Shown: positions 10,954 through 20,975 of the stretch, piece by piece
Position numbering within the stretch: the first letter of the stretch is position 1
Layout: each line of letters begins with the position of its first letter
Source: Calvatia gigantea
Lineage: Eukaryota; Basidiomycota; Agaricomycetes; Agaricales; Lycoperdaceae
DNA: 64,000 nucleotides
Direction of reading: 5' to 3'
Assembly (NCBI GenBank): GCA_025093985.1
Contig: JACAAK010000010.1
Span: 1,823,501 to 1,887,500 of the forward strand
Notes under the pieces: model-generated
Seen by the model: only the letters and a program-made list of their open reading frames with translations
Told to the model about the DNA's origin: nothing
Databases searched by the model: none
Position numbers and translations under genes: made by a program

Positions 10954-12434
10954 GGTACCTATAGGTAGGAAACGGGAAGATTAGGAAGCTTGGTTTTATA
11001 GCGGGGTATTGGGCACAAGGGAAAAGAGAGAGGTAGGAAAACGATTCTGTGCGGCTTGAAGCAATTTAAACCGACCATCATCATACAGAGACTGAACTTG
11101 ACAAACAAGTCCCAGCCACAGTCCCTCATGTTCTGATCCAAAATAGCTTTCAAGGGATTCATTACCCGTTTTACATTTCGCAAGGGGCCTGGTCTTTACA
11201 TCATGTGCTAAATCAGGGTGGAGAAGTCACCGCAGGTCACTAATCAGGGCTAAAAACAATCATGTTACGTTCCTAGCGGAGAGTAGATCGGGCCGGCTCA
11301 CGGCTCATCTTAACCGACAGAGCACTGGTGCATTGGCGCAGCGGTGCCATGTCCGAATTCGCTATTCCAAGAATATCTTACTGCTATTGAGCCTACAAAA
11401 TCTGTCTCTATGTGGGAACTACTACCACTTGGTCGAGTTTATTTAAAGTCCGCATGTTGAGCTGGAAAAGACGTCAGGGGAAAAAGCTTGTCACGTCTTG
11501 CCAGCGTTCATAAATCATTATGTCGGGGTCTGAATTACGGTGATCGTATCACTGAGTTCCCACAAAACCTGCTGACGTGACTTTCATGTGGGACAAATGG
11601 CAATGATCGCCCTGGAGGCTGAGAGGCTGTTACATTCGACTCTTCTGGCCTGCCGTCATAGCCGCGACCAGCGGAACCGGGTCTCAATGAACGAAGAGTG
11701 GGGCAAAGTCTAGCAGAGTACGCAACTGTGATGGCCGCCATCGGTGAGAAGAGAGAGCGATCGCCAGCGGGACCCAGTTTCCGGATCAGCTTTGCTTGCT
11801 AAGCACCCGATAAAAATCCCGTTCATCCATCCCTCGATTTCGGACGGCCGAGTTGATTTCCTTTCTGAATTCTCGTTTCACGCTATCTCCTCGATTGCTG
11901 ATCAGTTTCTAGCCAAGATGTTGGAGAAGTGGCTCGCATGCTGAAAAGGGATTCTTGAAGTCATAAAGGCGCTCCTCCCTTGCTAAAATTACCCATGTTG
12001 ATCCACTCAGACCGAGCGCTCCCCGATTCTGTGAGGTGCAAGTCATGTTATCGGTGATTTTCGTGTCGCCTTACCTTGTGGTTGCAACTTTAGAGGAGCA
12101 AAATATGTATTCTGGCAATTTAGCCGGTGCCAAATATTGTACTCTGAGTACAATATGGGAGTACGCCAGGTGGGACAGCCGATCCCGTCGTCCACTTCTT
12201 CCCAGGATTCCCTTGCAAAAACCCGAATCTGCGCCAACGAGAAGAAGATTTTACCGAGGATAGGTCAAAATGAACGCCGAATGGAAATAGAAGGAGCCAT
12301 GAAGGTTGTTTTGGAGATCTGATTTCTGTCAATGAGATCACCACCACTCATCCAACAAGGTTACCGGGTTTTGCTTCCGAACGGTACTTAAACCCTCGTC
12401 GACCCTCTACGATGAAACAAAATTCATTCTCACC
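10954..12434. other. divergent intergenic region between the glycoprotein gene and CYP53
   Basis: No coding signal was found on either strand. It holds the promoter of the glycoprotein gene (TATA at 10994) at its left end and the CYP53 promoter at its right. Open frames here are short and lack splice-consistent extensions. Confidence 0.5.
10994..11000 (-). promoter_or_regulatory. TATA box of the glycoprotein gene
   Basis: TATAAAA on the minus strand lies about 40 nt upstream of the ATG at 10953. It supports this start and a strongly expressed class of promoter. Confidence 0.5.
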
Positions 12435-14355
12435 ATGATTCTGGATGCGCTTAGTTCGCTTTTTGCCAACGTGGATTCCACCACCTTGGCCTTGGCCATT
12501 CCAGCTGTAGTCCTTGCCGTCCACGTCTTGCCATGGCTTTGGGATTCGCGTGGCATTCGTAAATACCCAGGCCCTTTACTCGCAGCGATGTCTGATTTTT
12601 GGCTGGCGGTCACCTCCAAGAAGGGCCGCCGATCAGAGGTCCTCCACGAGTATCATCTAAAATACGGTACGTCAAACGGTGTGGTTGCAACCAATATTTT
12701 AACATGATATTCATATGTATAATAGGACCCTTCGTCCGCATTGCTCCCAACCATATTTCTGTTGCATCTGCTGATGCGCTTAATCCCATCTATGGTCACG
12801 GAAACGGGACGCTCAAATCTGATTTCTATGATGCCTTTGTATCGATCCACCGGGGCCTCTTCAATGTCAGGGATCGTCACGAGCACACCCGAAAGCGCAA
12901 GATCATCTCTCACATCTTCTCGCAAAAGAGTGTCATCGCATTCGAACCCAAGATTCGCATGTATATCAGCCAATTCATGGACCAATGGGACCGCTTGTGC
13001 GACATGGCGGTCAAAGGAATGTCCGGAGCTGAGGGTGAAGGCGGTTGGGAAGGAAAGAACGGGAGGCTCTACCTCGACATTCTACCCTGTATGTCTTCAT
13101 TTCCGCCCATGTTTCATTTCGGGCTGTTGACTCGGTTCCAAATGCAGGGACCAATTACCTGGCCTTCGATATCGTCGGTGATCTCGCTTTCGGCGAGCCT
13201 TTTGGTATGCTCAAAGCTGCTAAAGATATCGCCAAGGTGCCCAAAGACCAGAAGAGCGTTATGAATTCATACGGAAAGGAATTGTCAGGACAATGATCTT
13301 ATCAGCCTTCCTGTCATCAGTCTTTTCAACAACCGTGGCGAATTTAATTTGACCATGAGCGCCATCCCTCTCCGCTGGCGCCCCTTCGCTCGCCGTCTCC
13401 CTGGTATGACAAGGGGATCAAAAGATGTCAAGACTGTCGCTGGTATTGCCATCGCAGCTGTCTCAAAACGCTTGGCTACTCCCAGTGATCGTGTCGACCT
13501 TTTGAGCAAACTGCAAAGCGGACGTGACAGCAACGGAAACCCTATGGGAAGGGAAGAGTTGACGGCCGAGGCCCTTACTCTCCTCATCGCTGGCTCCGAT
13601 ACCACTTCTAAGTGAGTTGTCCGTTTCGTTATGTTTACTGCGGCACTAAATATTCCGCTAAGCTCAACTTGCGCGATTTTCTTCCACCTTGCCGCAAACC
13701 GCTACGCTCAGGACAAACTCCATAAGGAACTCGATGAACAACTGGGCACAGAGGACGAATTGGTTGCGACGGCCGAGCAAGTCAAACGCCTTCCTTACCT
13801 CGATGCTTGCATCAACGAAGGTCTCCGCATTCACTCAACTTCTGGTATCGGTCTTCCTCGCGTTGCACCTGAAGAAGGCTTGGAGGTTTTGGGACAACAT
13901 TTCCCTGCTGGAACGATTCTGAGCGTTCCCAGTTACTCGATTCACCGCGACCCCGAGATCTGGGGTGACGATTTTGAGGCTTTCCGCCCTGAGAGGTGGT
14001 TCGAACGTGACCAGGCGGCAATGAATAAGGCATTCAACCCTTACTCCGTTGGACCTCGGTACGTGATAAGTTTCTTTTGCGTTAGCTATCCGCGTCCGTG
14101 CTAAACTTTTTTTTTTTGGCAGCGCTTGCGTCGGCCGTAACCTCGCGGCTTTGGAGCTGCAAATGGTCGTCGCGTCCATCATGCGTCGGTACGATCTTGC
14201 ACTCGAGTATCCCGATCAGGAGGTGAGTGACTCGGAGCCCATTGGTTTTACTGTCGAGAAGCTGATAATGATATTTGCAACAGATGGCCATCAAGGAAGG
14301 GTTCTTGAGAAAACCGCTTGTGGTCAGAGTCGGTATCAAGCGAAGGGATCTTTAA
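12435..14355 (+). CDS. CYP53: cytochrome P450, CYP53 (benzoate 4-hydroxylase) type
   Basis: CYP53 enzymes para-hydroxylate benzoate in the ER of fungi, with electrons from NADPH-P450 reductase. The start encodes a hydrophobic N-terminal anchor (LALAIPAVVLAVHVLPWLW) followed by the hinge KYPGPLLAA. Typical CYP53 blocks follow: IYGHGNGTLKSDFYDAF, RGLFNVRDRHEHTRKRK, the I-helix LLIAGSDTTSNST (formed across an intron), the K-helix EGLR, the PERW block, and the haem loop FNPYSVGPRACVG with the Cys ligand. The last exon begins at 14284 and ends RVGIKRRDL-stop. One problem is seen between NSYGKELSG and NDLISLPVISLFNNRGE (about 13283-13296). The frame shifts by one base and meets TGA, with no room for an intron. 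The gene may be inactive, or there may be a base error. Neighbouring quinone reductases fit aromatic metabolism. Confidence 0.85.
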
Positions 14356-14608
14356 ATAGGGCATTTTGTGTGAGCGAGGGTGAGCCAGAGTGGACAAAGT
14401 CGGAGTGGTTTGTGCTGCATGCATCGTTCGTATTTTCATATCTTCATATTCGTTGTAATATTACTTTGTACATAGAATGCAAAGACTTACCCTGGTATAA
14501 ATAAGGGAAGATGGGGTAATAAGTAACGTTGAAGTGATCAGGTGCCCCCGCAATTGATGAACTGAAAGGAAATAGACATCCTATGCCCCCGTACCCCCAC
14601 CACAACTC

Positions 14609-15698
14609 ATGGCTCCCCAGTTCCCGACAACAACAACTGCAACAGCCCCAGAACCGACACGCTCCCCAGAGCCGAACACTTCACCAGCGGGATCGCCCCC
14701 GCTCATCCTTGCATTCTTGGCGGTGGGAATCTTCTCTGCCGCTATGATTGCCGTGTTCGGCTGGCGGCGAGTGCAGTTTGGAAGAGACTCCCGTGTATGG
14801 GGGCCTAATGCGGCCGGGCCACTAAGGAGGAGGTTTGATGATACTACAGATGTTGGCCTGGCGAGATCTGGCGCTGGCGAGGTCGAAGGTTCAAAGCTCG
14901 AAAAACCGGTGCTGCGGGAGGTGTGGACGGATCGGAGCACGAAGCCGGATGGTATAGATTATGGGTTTTGGGACAATGTTATGGTGAGGATATGCTCGTC
15001 TGCGCAGTAATTTCTCCGGCCGATATGGCTCCTTCCGTTGAGAATTTAACCTTGGGCTTCTCGAGCTTCTATCGTCTCCGGTGAGAGCGCTAGTGACTGA
15101 TGTTCTTTCCGTGCAGCCTCTTGCAGTCCTTCCAGCTCGGCCTTCAGACTCCGCGTTGACGGTTGACCAGAATCCGTCGACACCGCAGCCGCCTCCATCG
15201 CCAGAACCTTTGACATCATCAGCATTAACCTCACCGCCAAGCTCGGCCGGTATCCAATCACCACCCTTATCGTCGCCGTCACATCCATCGGGGCGACGAC
15301 ACCGTTTTGACAACCTCATACCTCTTGCCCTCCTCCGCCGGCACGCCCGCCCCGAAGCAGACGTCAACGATCCCTTGGCCTCTGATTCAAGTGCCTCCGG
15401 GAAGGGTGCCAACAAGGATGAGGCACCGAAAGAGGCAGCACAGGTAGTCGTTTTAATCGAAATGCCTTCACCCATATCCTCTCGACATCGGCATCACATG
15501 CACGCGTACCAGGGTCACGGACACCAGCAGCATCATAGCTTATACTCCTCCCTTTCTAGATCTGAAACGTTAGTTGAGACCCATGATCGGATGAGAGAAG
15601 ATCTTCTAGGCGTGGAGGGAGGGTACTTCAACTACTGTCTTGGCGTCCATACTTCTCCTTGGCCTGTACCCGCTTCCACGACCCCCGATGAGCGCTGA
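14609..15698 (+). CDS. single-pass membrane protein, unknown function
   Basis: Two exons (14609-14983 and 15117-15698) join in phase to give 318 residues. The N-terminus is Thr/Pro/Ser-rich and lacks a classical signal peptide. One hydrophobic segment at about residues 30-50 (PLILAFLAVGIFSAAMIAVF) is followed by WRR, as expected of a membrane anchor with a cytosolic basic flank. The rest is Pro/Ser-rich and probably disordered, with an Arg/His-rich part (RRHRFDN, SSRHRHHMHAYQGHGHQQHH). The C-terminus reads GYFNYCLGVHTSPWPVP. The intron is 133 nt, longer than usual here. No family was recognised. The frame is clean and both splice sites are canonical. Confidence 0.6.
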
Positions 15699-17660
15699 TA
15701 CCAGGGGGTTCATATGGATACTCCTCCTACCTGAGAGTTACCTAGCACCAATCGCTGAAATTTTATCGGCGTTGGTATGATTTTAACCACGGATTATTCA
15801 ATGTATTCATTAGTGGTTTCTATTTTTGATACCCCTTTCTATAAACTGGTTACTGTAAATGTTGCTTTGTCATGTATGTATCATGTATTACTTCTTGGTC
15901 TTAATAATTGGTGGTTTCCATCCGGTACTTAGGCATCTTTGAGGACAGGATGGAATTGAGTTAGGGGCTATATCGCTTAGCCGGATACTTAGTCATTCTA
16001 CTCCGGAAGTATGTGGGGGAATGTCAAAAATTTCCATTGTCGTGTGTGCTCCCTAAGTTTAGTACACAAATCACTGGAGAGGAACCTCAAAAGTAGCGTT
16101 GGTCGATGAGGCCAGTGATTGATACTGATCGACCCCTACAAATGAGTCCACCGAAGGTGTCAAATTCCTTAGACATATCGACAACTCCTACCCACAGGAT
16201 AGTTGCTACTTGCAACTTGACATTGCCACCAGCACCAACATCAACTGCGCAGTGACCCTAGATCAATTAATCAGGCCTCAGGCTGTGACCAATATGGGTG
16301 TTGAAACCGTTGAAGTGTTGCATGATCGATTGATTGATCAGGCTTGCCTCAGTCTGTCAGTGTTCCTTCCTTGAAGCTCTTCTAAGTGGAGTGAGAATCC
16401 GAGTAACAGTAATAGCATTGACCTTCCCGGAACCGTGTCCGAGAAGACAGGCAATAAATAATACAGGAAGAGTGAGTATAAGACAGGCAGGCAAGAGACA
16501 GGTATGGCTACACGTAGGGAAACTAGGACGAAGCCGAGAACGAACACTGATACCGAGAACGTACATAAATACATACGCTGCGGTCAAGCCAAGCAGGAAA
16601 CAAGACAGAAATGACGAATGGAAAGCGAAAAGAGAAAGAAACACGTATAAACAAGACGAGCGAGACAACTCTATGAACCGAGGAGCTCTATCCGAACCAA
16701 TAATGATGGGAGAAGCGTTCGAAACGGGGGAAATAAAATGGGGGTCGTAACGTGTCGTAAAAGGAAAATAGATACAAGAATAAGACGAAACTCGGGTCGC
16801 TTGTCACGACTTGGTGCAGACAAGGGACAACACTGCATTCTGTTACAGATATGCAGTCCAGAGTTGGAAAGGTGGGGGTTGTGGTAACAATTAGAGAGGG
16901 GAAGAGCGAAGAACGAAGGGAGGAGAGAGAAAGATAGGGAAAAATGGTACAAAATAGGAGACAGAGAGTGAAAGGGTTGTAAAAGAGACACAGCACAAGA
17001 AGGGAGGGAGAGTGGGGTGCACAGCAAAGCGTCAATCGGTAAGGTACATCACCGCTCATCGATAAATCTGGCTGATATAAGCGACGGATGATTGGGTGAC
17101 AGATGATCAAGGGATGGAAATGGCCTTCGTAAACCGTATAGGGAGCCAAATTTACACGGTGGCCACGCCGCGTCTGCGGCTTCGCTGGATGATAGTTGGG
17201 GGGAGAAACGGCGATCATGGAAAAACAGCTGAACGGCCAACAGAGCCCAAGGCGTGACATTGGGCGGTGAGTCTGAGGGAAAGGTATGTTCGTAGGCGGT
17301 GGATGATGACGTGAATTGCGATGATGAATGACGTGATAGACGTGATATAGGAGCTTGAAATCATGTGCGAGAGCTTGTATCGCGTGCCAATACAAGTTAT
17401 GCGCATTTCTGCACCGCATCTAAACGTAGAACCAGGGGAACGCGGAAGCCAGAACGAGATACAGGAAATCCGAGGAGGCGGAGGCCAGATGTAAATAGTT
17501 GAGAGAGACAGAACGAACCGGAGCGGAGGAACCGAGCCAAAACCAGAAACGAAAACCCGGGAAGACGGAAAATGCCCATAGCCAGTGATAGAGAACGCAG
17601 CACCGGCGGTGGTACCAAGAGACAAAAAATTCCGACTCCAACCCAAACCAATCTGGTAAT
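15699..17660. other. no gene recognised; long purine-rich stretch on the plus strand
   Basis: Between about 16400 and 17650 the plus strand is strongly purine-rich, and the minus strand therefore rich in CT tracts. Long minus-strand open frames result, with implausible compositions (Leu, Ser, Pro, His). This is best read as the 3' region of the minus-strand DUF6699 gene plus intergenic DNA. Confidence 0.45.
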
Positions 17661-18644
17661 CTAGTGAGGTTGTTTGACGGACAAAATGATTGTCTGTCTT
17701 TTGTCTAGATCCACTTCCATCCCGCCGAACAATGTCAACTTCATCAAAAGATCTATGAGCCTCACACCTTCAGCACTAGCTGAATGTGTCGAATTATATG
17801 AGGGTGTGGACGTGATTGGGGAAATCGGCGCCATAGTCGCTGCTGGGTAGGCAGGGAAAGCTGGGGGGACAGGAGAAGTCGGTGAACCCAGCACAAACTC
17901 TCCATCACTAACCCCCTGTGTCATCTTGGACCTCTTGTCATACGCCTCTAGGATCCTTGGACGTTGCTTTTCTTGAACAGCAACGAGCTTCAAGGCGTCC
18001 GCGGGTTTGTGCAAGTGGTTGTAAATAGCGAGCAGGACATCTGCAATAGTCACTCCAACCGCGCGTGGTTTACTGGGAGGGGGGGTACTGGGAAGGGATA
18101 TAGTTGGAATGACAGGCCTGCTTAGTGGATTGCTGTTCACCGAAAGGCGTCGAGGCGGTGTCGACGAGGACCGGGCGTGATTGGGAAGATTGGCTGACGC
18201 AAAAGGATTGGGATACAGTGGGTCGCTGTTCCTCATTCCATTTCGACCTGCGCTTGTGCCCACACCGCCTCCGGTGCCTCCAACGAATAAAGCAGAAGCA
18301 GAAACCTTGATACTCCAAGGGTTCGGGTACTCGCACACAACCGTCAAAGATGAAACAGGCGGCTCTGTGGCATATTGGTCTAACAGTTCATCAGGTAGTT
18401 TAACGGGTTCCTGAGCGAGGAGGGCAGAAGTGAGGGGGTTTTCGCGGAGGTCCCAAAGGATGTAGGAGTGGATGTATTCTGTGATGGGCTCTTGGGTCTT
18501 CCGGAGATAACTATGTAGTTGGATGGGTTTGGGCTTCAATTCATGCGGGTCGTGGTGTTGGGGCAGGCGCTGCTTGGAAGAAGCCGAAGAGGGTGATGGG
18601 GTGTGGGATGACTTGCCAGGTCGAAAATGAAGTGAGGATGGCAT
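17661..18644 (-). CDS. DUF6699-like protein
   Basis: A single exon encodes 327 residues from the ATG at 18644. A basic Ser/Pro-rich N-terminus leads to the conserved first half of the domain (EYIHSYILWDLRENPLTSAL, PPVSSLTVVCEYPNPWSIKV). A Ser/Pro-rich insert follows, then the second half (VGVTIADVLLAIYNHLHKPA and later VRLIDLLMKLTLFGG). This split WDLRE...VTIADVLLAIY pattern is characteristic of the basidiomycete DUF6699 family, whose function is unknown. An in-frame ATG exists at 18791, but it lies only about 22 nt from the TATA box, at or upstream of the expected transcription start, so I prefer 18644. The long disordered insert is somewhat larger than in short members. Confidence 0.7.
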   Translation of the reverse strand: MPSSLHFRPGKSSHTPSPSSASSKQRLPQHHDPHELKPKPIQLHSYLRKTQEPITEYIHSYILWDLRENPLTSALLAQEPVKLPDELLDQYATEPPVSSLTVVCEYPNPWSIKVSASALFVGGTGGGVGTSAGRNGMRNSDPLYPNPFASANLPNHARSSSTPPRRLSVNSNPLSRPVIPTISLPSTPPPSKPRAVGVTIADVLLAIYNHLHKPADALKLVAVQEKQRPRILEAYDKRSKMTQGVSDGEFVLGSPTSPVPPAFPAYPAATMAPISPITSTPSYNSTHSASAEGVRLIDLLMKLTLFGGMEVDLDKRQTIILSVKQPH

Positions 18645-19909
18645 CTTGTACAGTACACTCGTGGAAGGAAGGGAGGGATGTGAAAGGTGGTGGGGGAGGG
18701 AGGACAATGGGCTGGGAAAGGAGGGACGTGTCACTCGATTTCGAGTTGAGGATGGAACTTTATCGCAGAAGTGGGGTGTACATTGGACCAAGGAGAGGCG
18801 AACCCGACCCGCTTATATAGGTGACGGGTCCGAACCGCCTCGTGCTACGGGATTGAATGGCATTTCCAAGTTCGCACATTGTATGAAAACATTCCACAAT
18901 AGGAACACATTATAGACGCGCTTATTTCAAGCCAAGGTGTTAAGGTTTGTCAGGCCTTGTCATCACTCCGATTCAGAAACAGGGGGCAATCTGGGGCGGA
19001 AAATAAGAGGCCATTGTTGTCTGGACAATGCGACTAACCGATAATGAGACGGGGCAGACAGAAACGGAGAAACGGTTGGGCTCGGGGAAATGAGAGGCTC
19101 GGCATAATACCAAAGGGGAAGGCGACTGCTGTTGAGCGTACTGCCGCCATGTAGTGCAGATAGGGGACAAAGGGGGAAGGTGTTGAAAAATAGTTTTCCG
19201 AATGAGGATTCTGGTGGAACTAGGTTTTCCATTGGTGGATAAACGTAGAACGAGATGGAACAAAGAGAAAATCAACCCGATGCAGATCAAGTATGGCAAT
19301 CAATTGGGTGGTGTTGAGAGGGAGACGCGATGGTGGATTATCGAATGGGGGATAACCAGAAGCGAAGTGCGCCGATTTGGAGACTGGGGGGGGATTGGAC
19401 ACCGCCTCCATTTGAATTGACGCTTAGCCTTGGGCCGGAGGGTTCTGTGTCCGCCTGGAAATGAGGGTGAACTTGGGTAAAGGAATATGGTGTGAGGTTG
19501 TTGGTGCGTATGTATGATGCGGGGTGATTCACAGAGAATCATCGGCTGCGGTTTGATGTGATCACTGGTTCAGAAGCAAAAGAAGAAGCGGAGGGACAAC
19601 AGGGCATTTGATTTATTTCCGGCGCCCTCCGAAGATTACTGACACGCCCGGGCGGCGATGCAATAGTAACCTGGCCCTGCTGACTACAATGTTTCAACAA
19701 AAAATTCTTTGAGGGCCAAGTGAATATTCTATTGCGGCCACGGAGCAACGAGCTCCTGTTCCATTCCCATCAGGATACTCAGCATTGCTCACAAAACATA
19801 AGCAAGGTGCGGCCCAACCTCGGCCCTCGGCGCGTCTGCCGACACATCATTGATTCGCCTTCCGCAAGGTCGGGGTTGCTTCTCCCAAAAAAAAAAGGCA
19901 TCTTAACCC
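18645..19909. other. divergent intergenic region
   Basis: Apart from the TATA box at 18813 near its left end, I see no gene or structured element. Open frames are short and compositionally unlike the flanking proteins. It probably holds promoters for the DUF6699 gene (left) and the Atg43-like gene (right). Confidence 0.4.
18813..18819 (-). promoter_or_regulatory. TATA box of the DUF6699 gene
   Basis: TATATAA on the minus strand lies about 170 nt upstream of the ATG at 18644 and only about 22 nt upstream of the alternative ATG at 18791. This decides in favour of the downstream start. Confidence 0.5.
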
Positions 19910-20534
19910 ATGGCCTCATTCCACAAGTCTCCCCAGGACGATAGAAATCATGACAACCCACTTGGATACCACAGCCGCAGCCACCAACACAAAGTCAAGC
20001 TACCTGTCATACCAGACCTCCGCTTTGAATATAGCTACTTGCGCAGTATCAGACCATATGTTCATGTCGAACGGAGTGGTGACCACCCTGTATCTATCCA
20101 ACAACACTCGAGCGTAGATGAATTGTTAACCGAGTACGAAAAAGTGGAACCCCATTCATCACCCGAGGAACCCGGGAATGAGACCGCCGTTGTTCAGATT
20201 TCGGTTGGACAGGACGTTGTTCATGTGGAGTGGCAGAAGGTCCTTTGGGTTACAACAAGGGACCAGGTAATTAGCCCTCTCTTACAGGGCATTCTTTGGT
20301 GCGTCTCCTTATGTGCCTGTTTTCATTTGTTTGATGGATGTCTCTGACCAATTACTTGACAGGGGAGTCGCAAGTTACTTCTTGACGCCTTATTCCGCGC
20401 AGCTGGGTTCTAAACTGGGCCAGCTTATGCATGCTAAGTCACCAGCCAAAGAGGGGACGGGCGCAGGTTGGTTACGAAGATGGGTGAAGAGTTTGGGCTT
20501 GACTTCGAAATCGGTCGAGGAGCGAAGACGGTGA
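19910..20534 (+). CDS. Atg43/DUF1770-like protein, candidate mitochondrial outer-membrane receptor
   Basis: Two exons (19910-20298 and 20363-20534) give 186 residues. The N-terminal half carries LPVIPDLRFEYSYLRSIRPY, which resembles the conserved PDLRFEQSYL core I associate with the fungal DUF1770/Atg43 family. Within it, YSYL fits the W/F/Y-x-x-L pattern of an Atg8-interacting motif. A C-terminal-half membrane segment (VISPLLQGILWGVASYFLTPY) spans the splice junction and is followed by a basic tail (WLRRWVKSL, SVEERRR). In fission yeast Atg43 is a mitochondrial outer-membrane mitophagy receptor with this layout. The family assignment rests on memory of a short motif, so function here is inference. 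Confidence 0.5.
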
Positions 20535-20975
20535 AAAGGGGTTAGCACGGACGCCATCCCCAGGGCCATAAGGTCAGACAAGCTTGACATTCTTATTCGC
20601 ATTTGTGAGTTTCGTGTGCGCTATTACGCCCCCGAACTTTGTCCGAACGACTACGGACACTCATATTCGTTTAGTCAAGAAGGAAAATTCACAATAAACG
20701 CCCTGTGATACATTGCTCGCATGAACAGGATATGTATCATATTGGATTAGAGGCCAAAAAAATTGCATCTTATTTTACTTGACTTGATCCCTGTCGATGC
20801 CTGCCTGTGCAACACGCACAACCAACCCATATCCCCTCATCCGTCGTTGCAGGGCAATGTCCCTTGGATGTTTTACCTTTGAAGCATAATCCAATATTGA
20901 CCGCGTAACGTGATTTTATATTGTGACGCATGATGCATTTCGTAAATTGATTTGCCTTGAACCAAGACGGCCAGG

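Noticed and set aside
16688..17419. Minus-strand open frame of 243 codons
   Set aside because: It lies in a strongly purine-rich (plus strand) stretch. The composition is dominated by Leu, Ser, Pro and His with no domain, and it sits just downstream of the DUF6699 stop.
18645..18791. Upstream in-frame ATG (18791) for the DUF6699 gene
   Set aside because: It is only about 22 nt from the TATA box, so transcripts would probably start at or below it.
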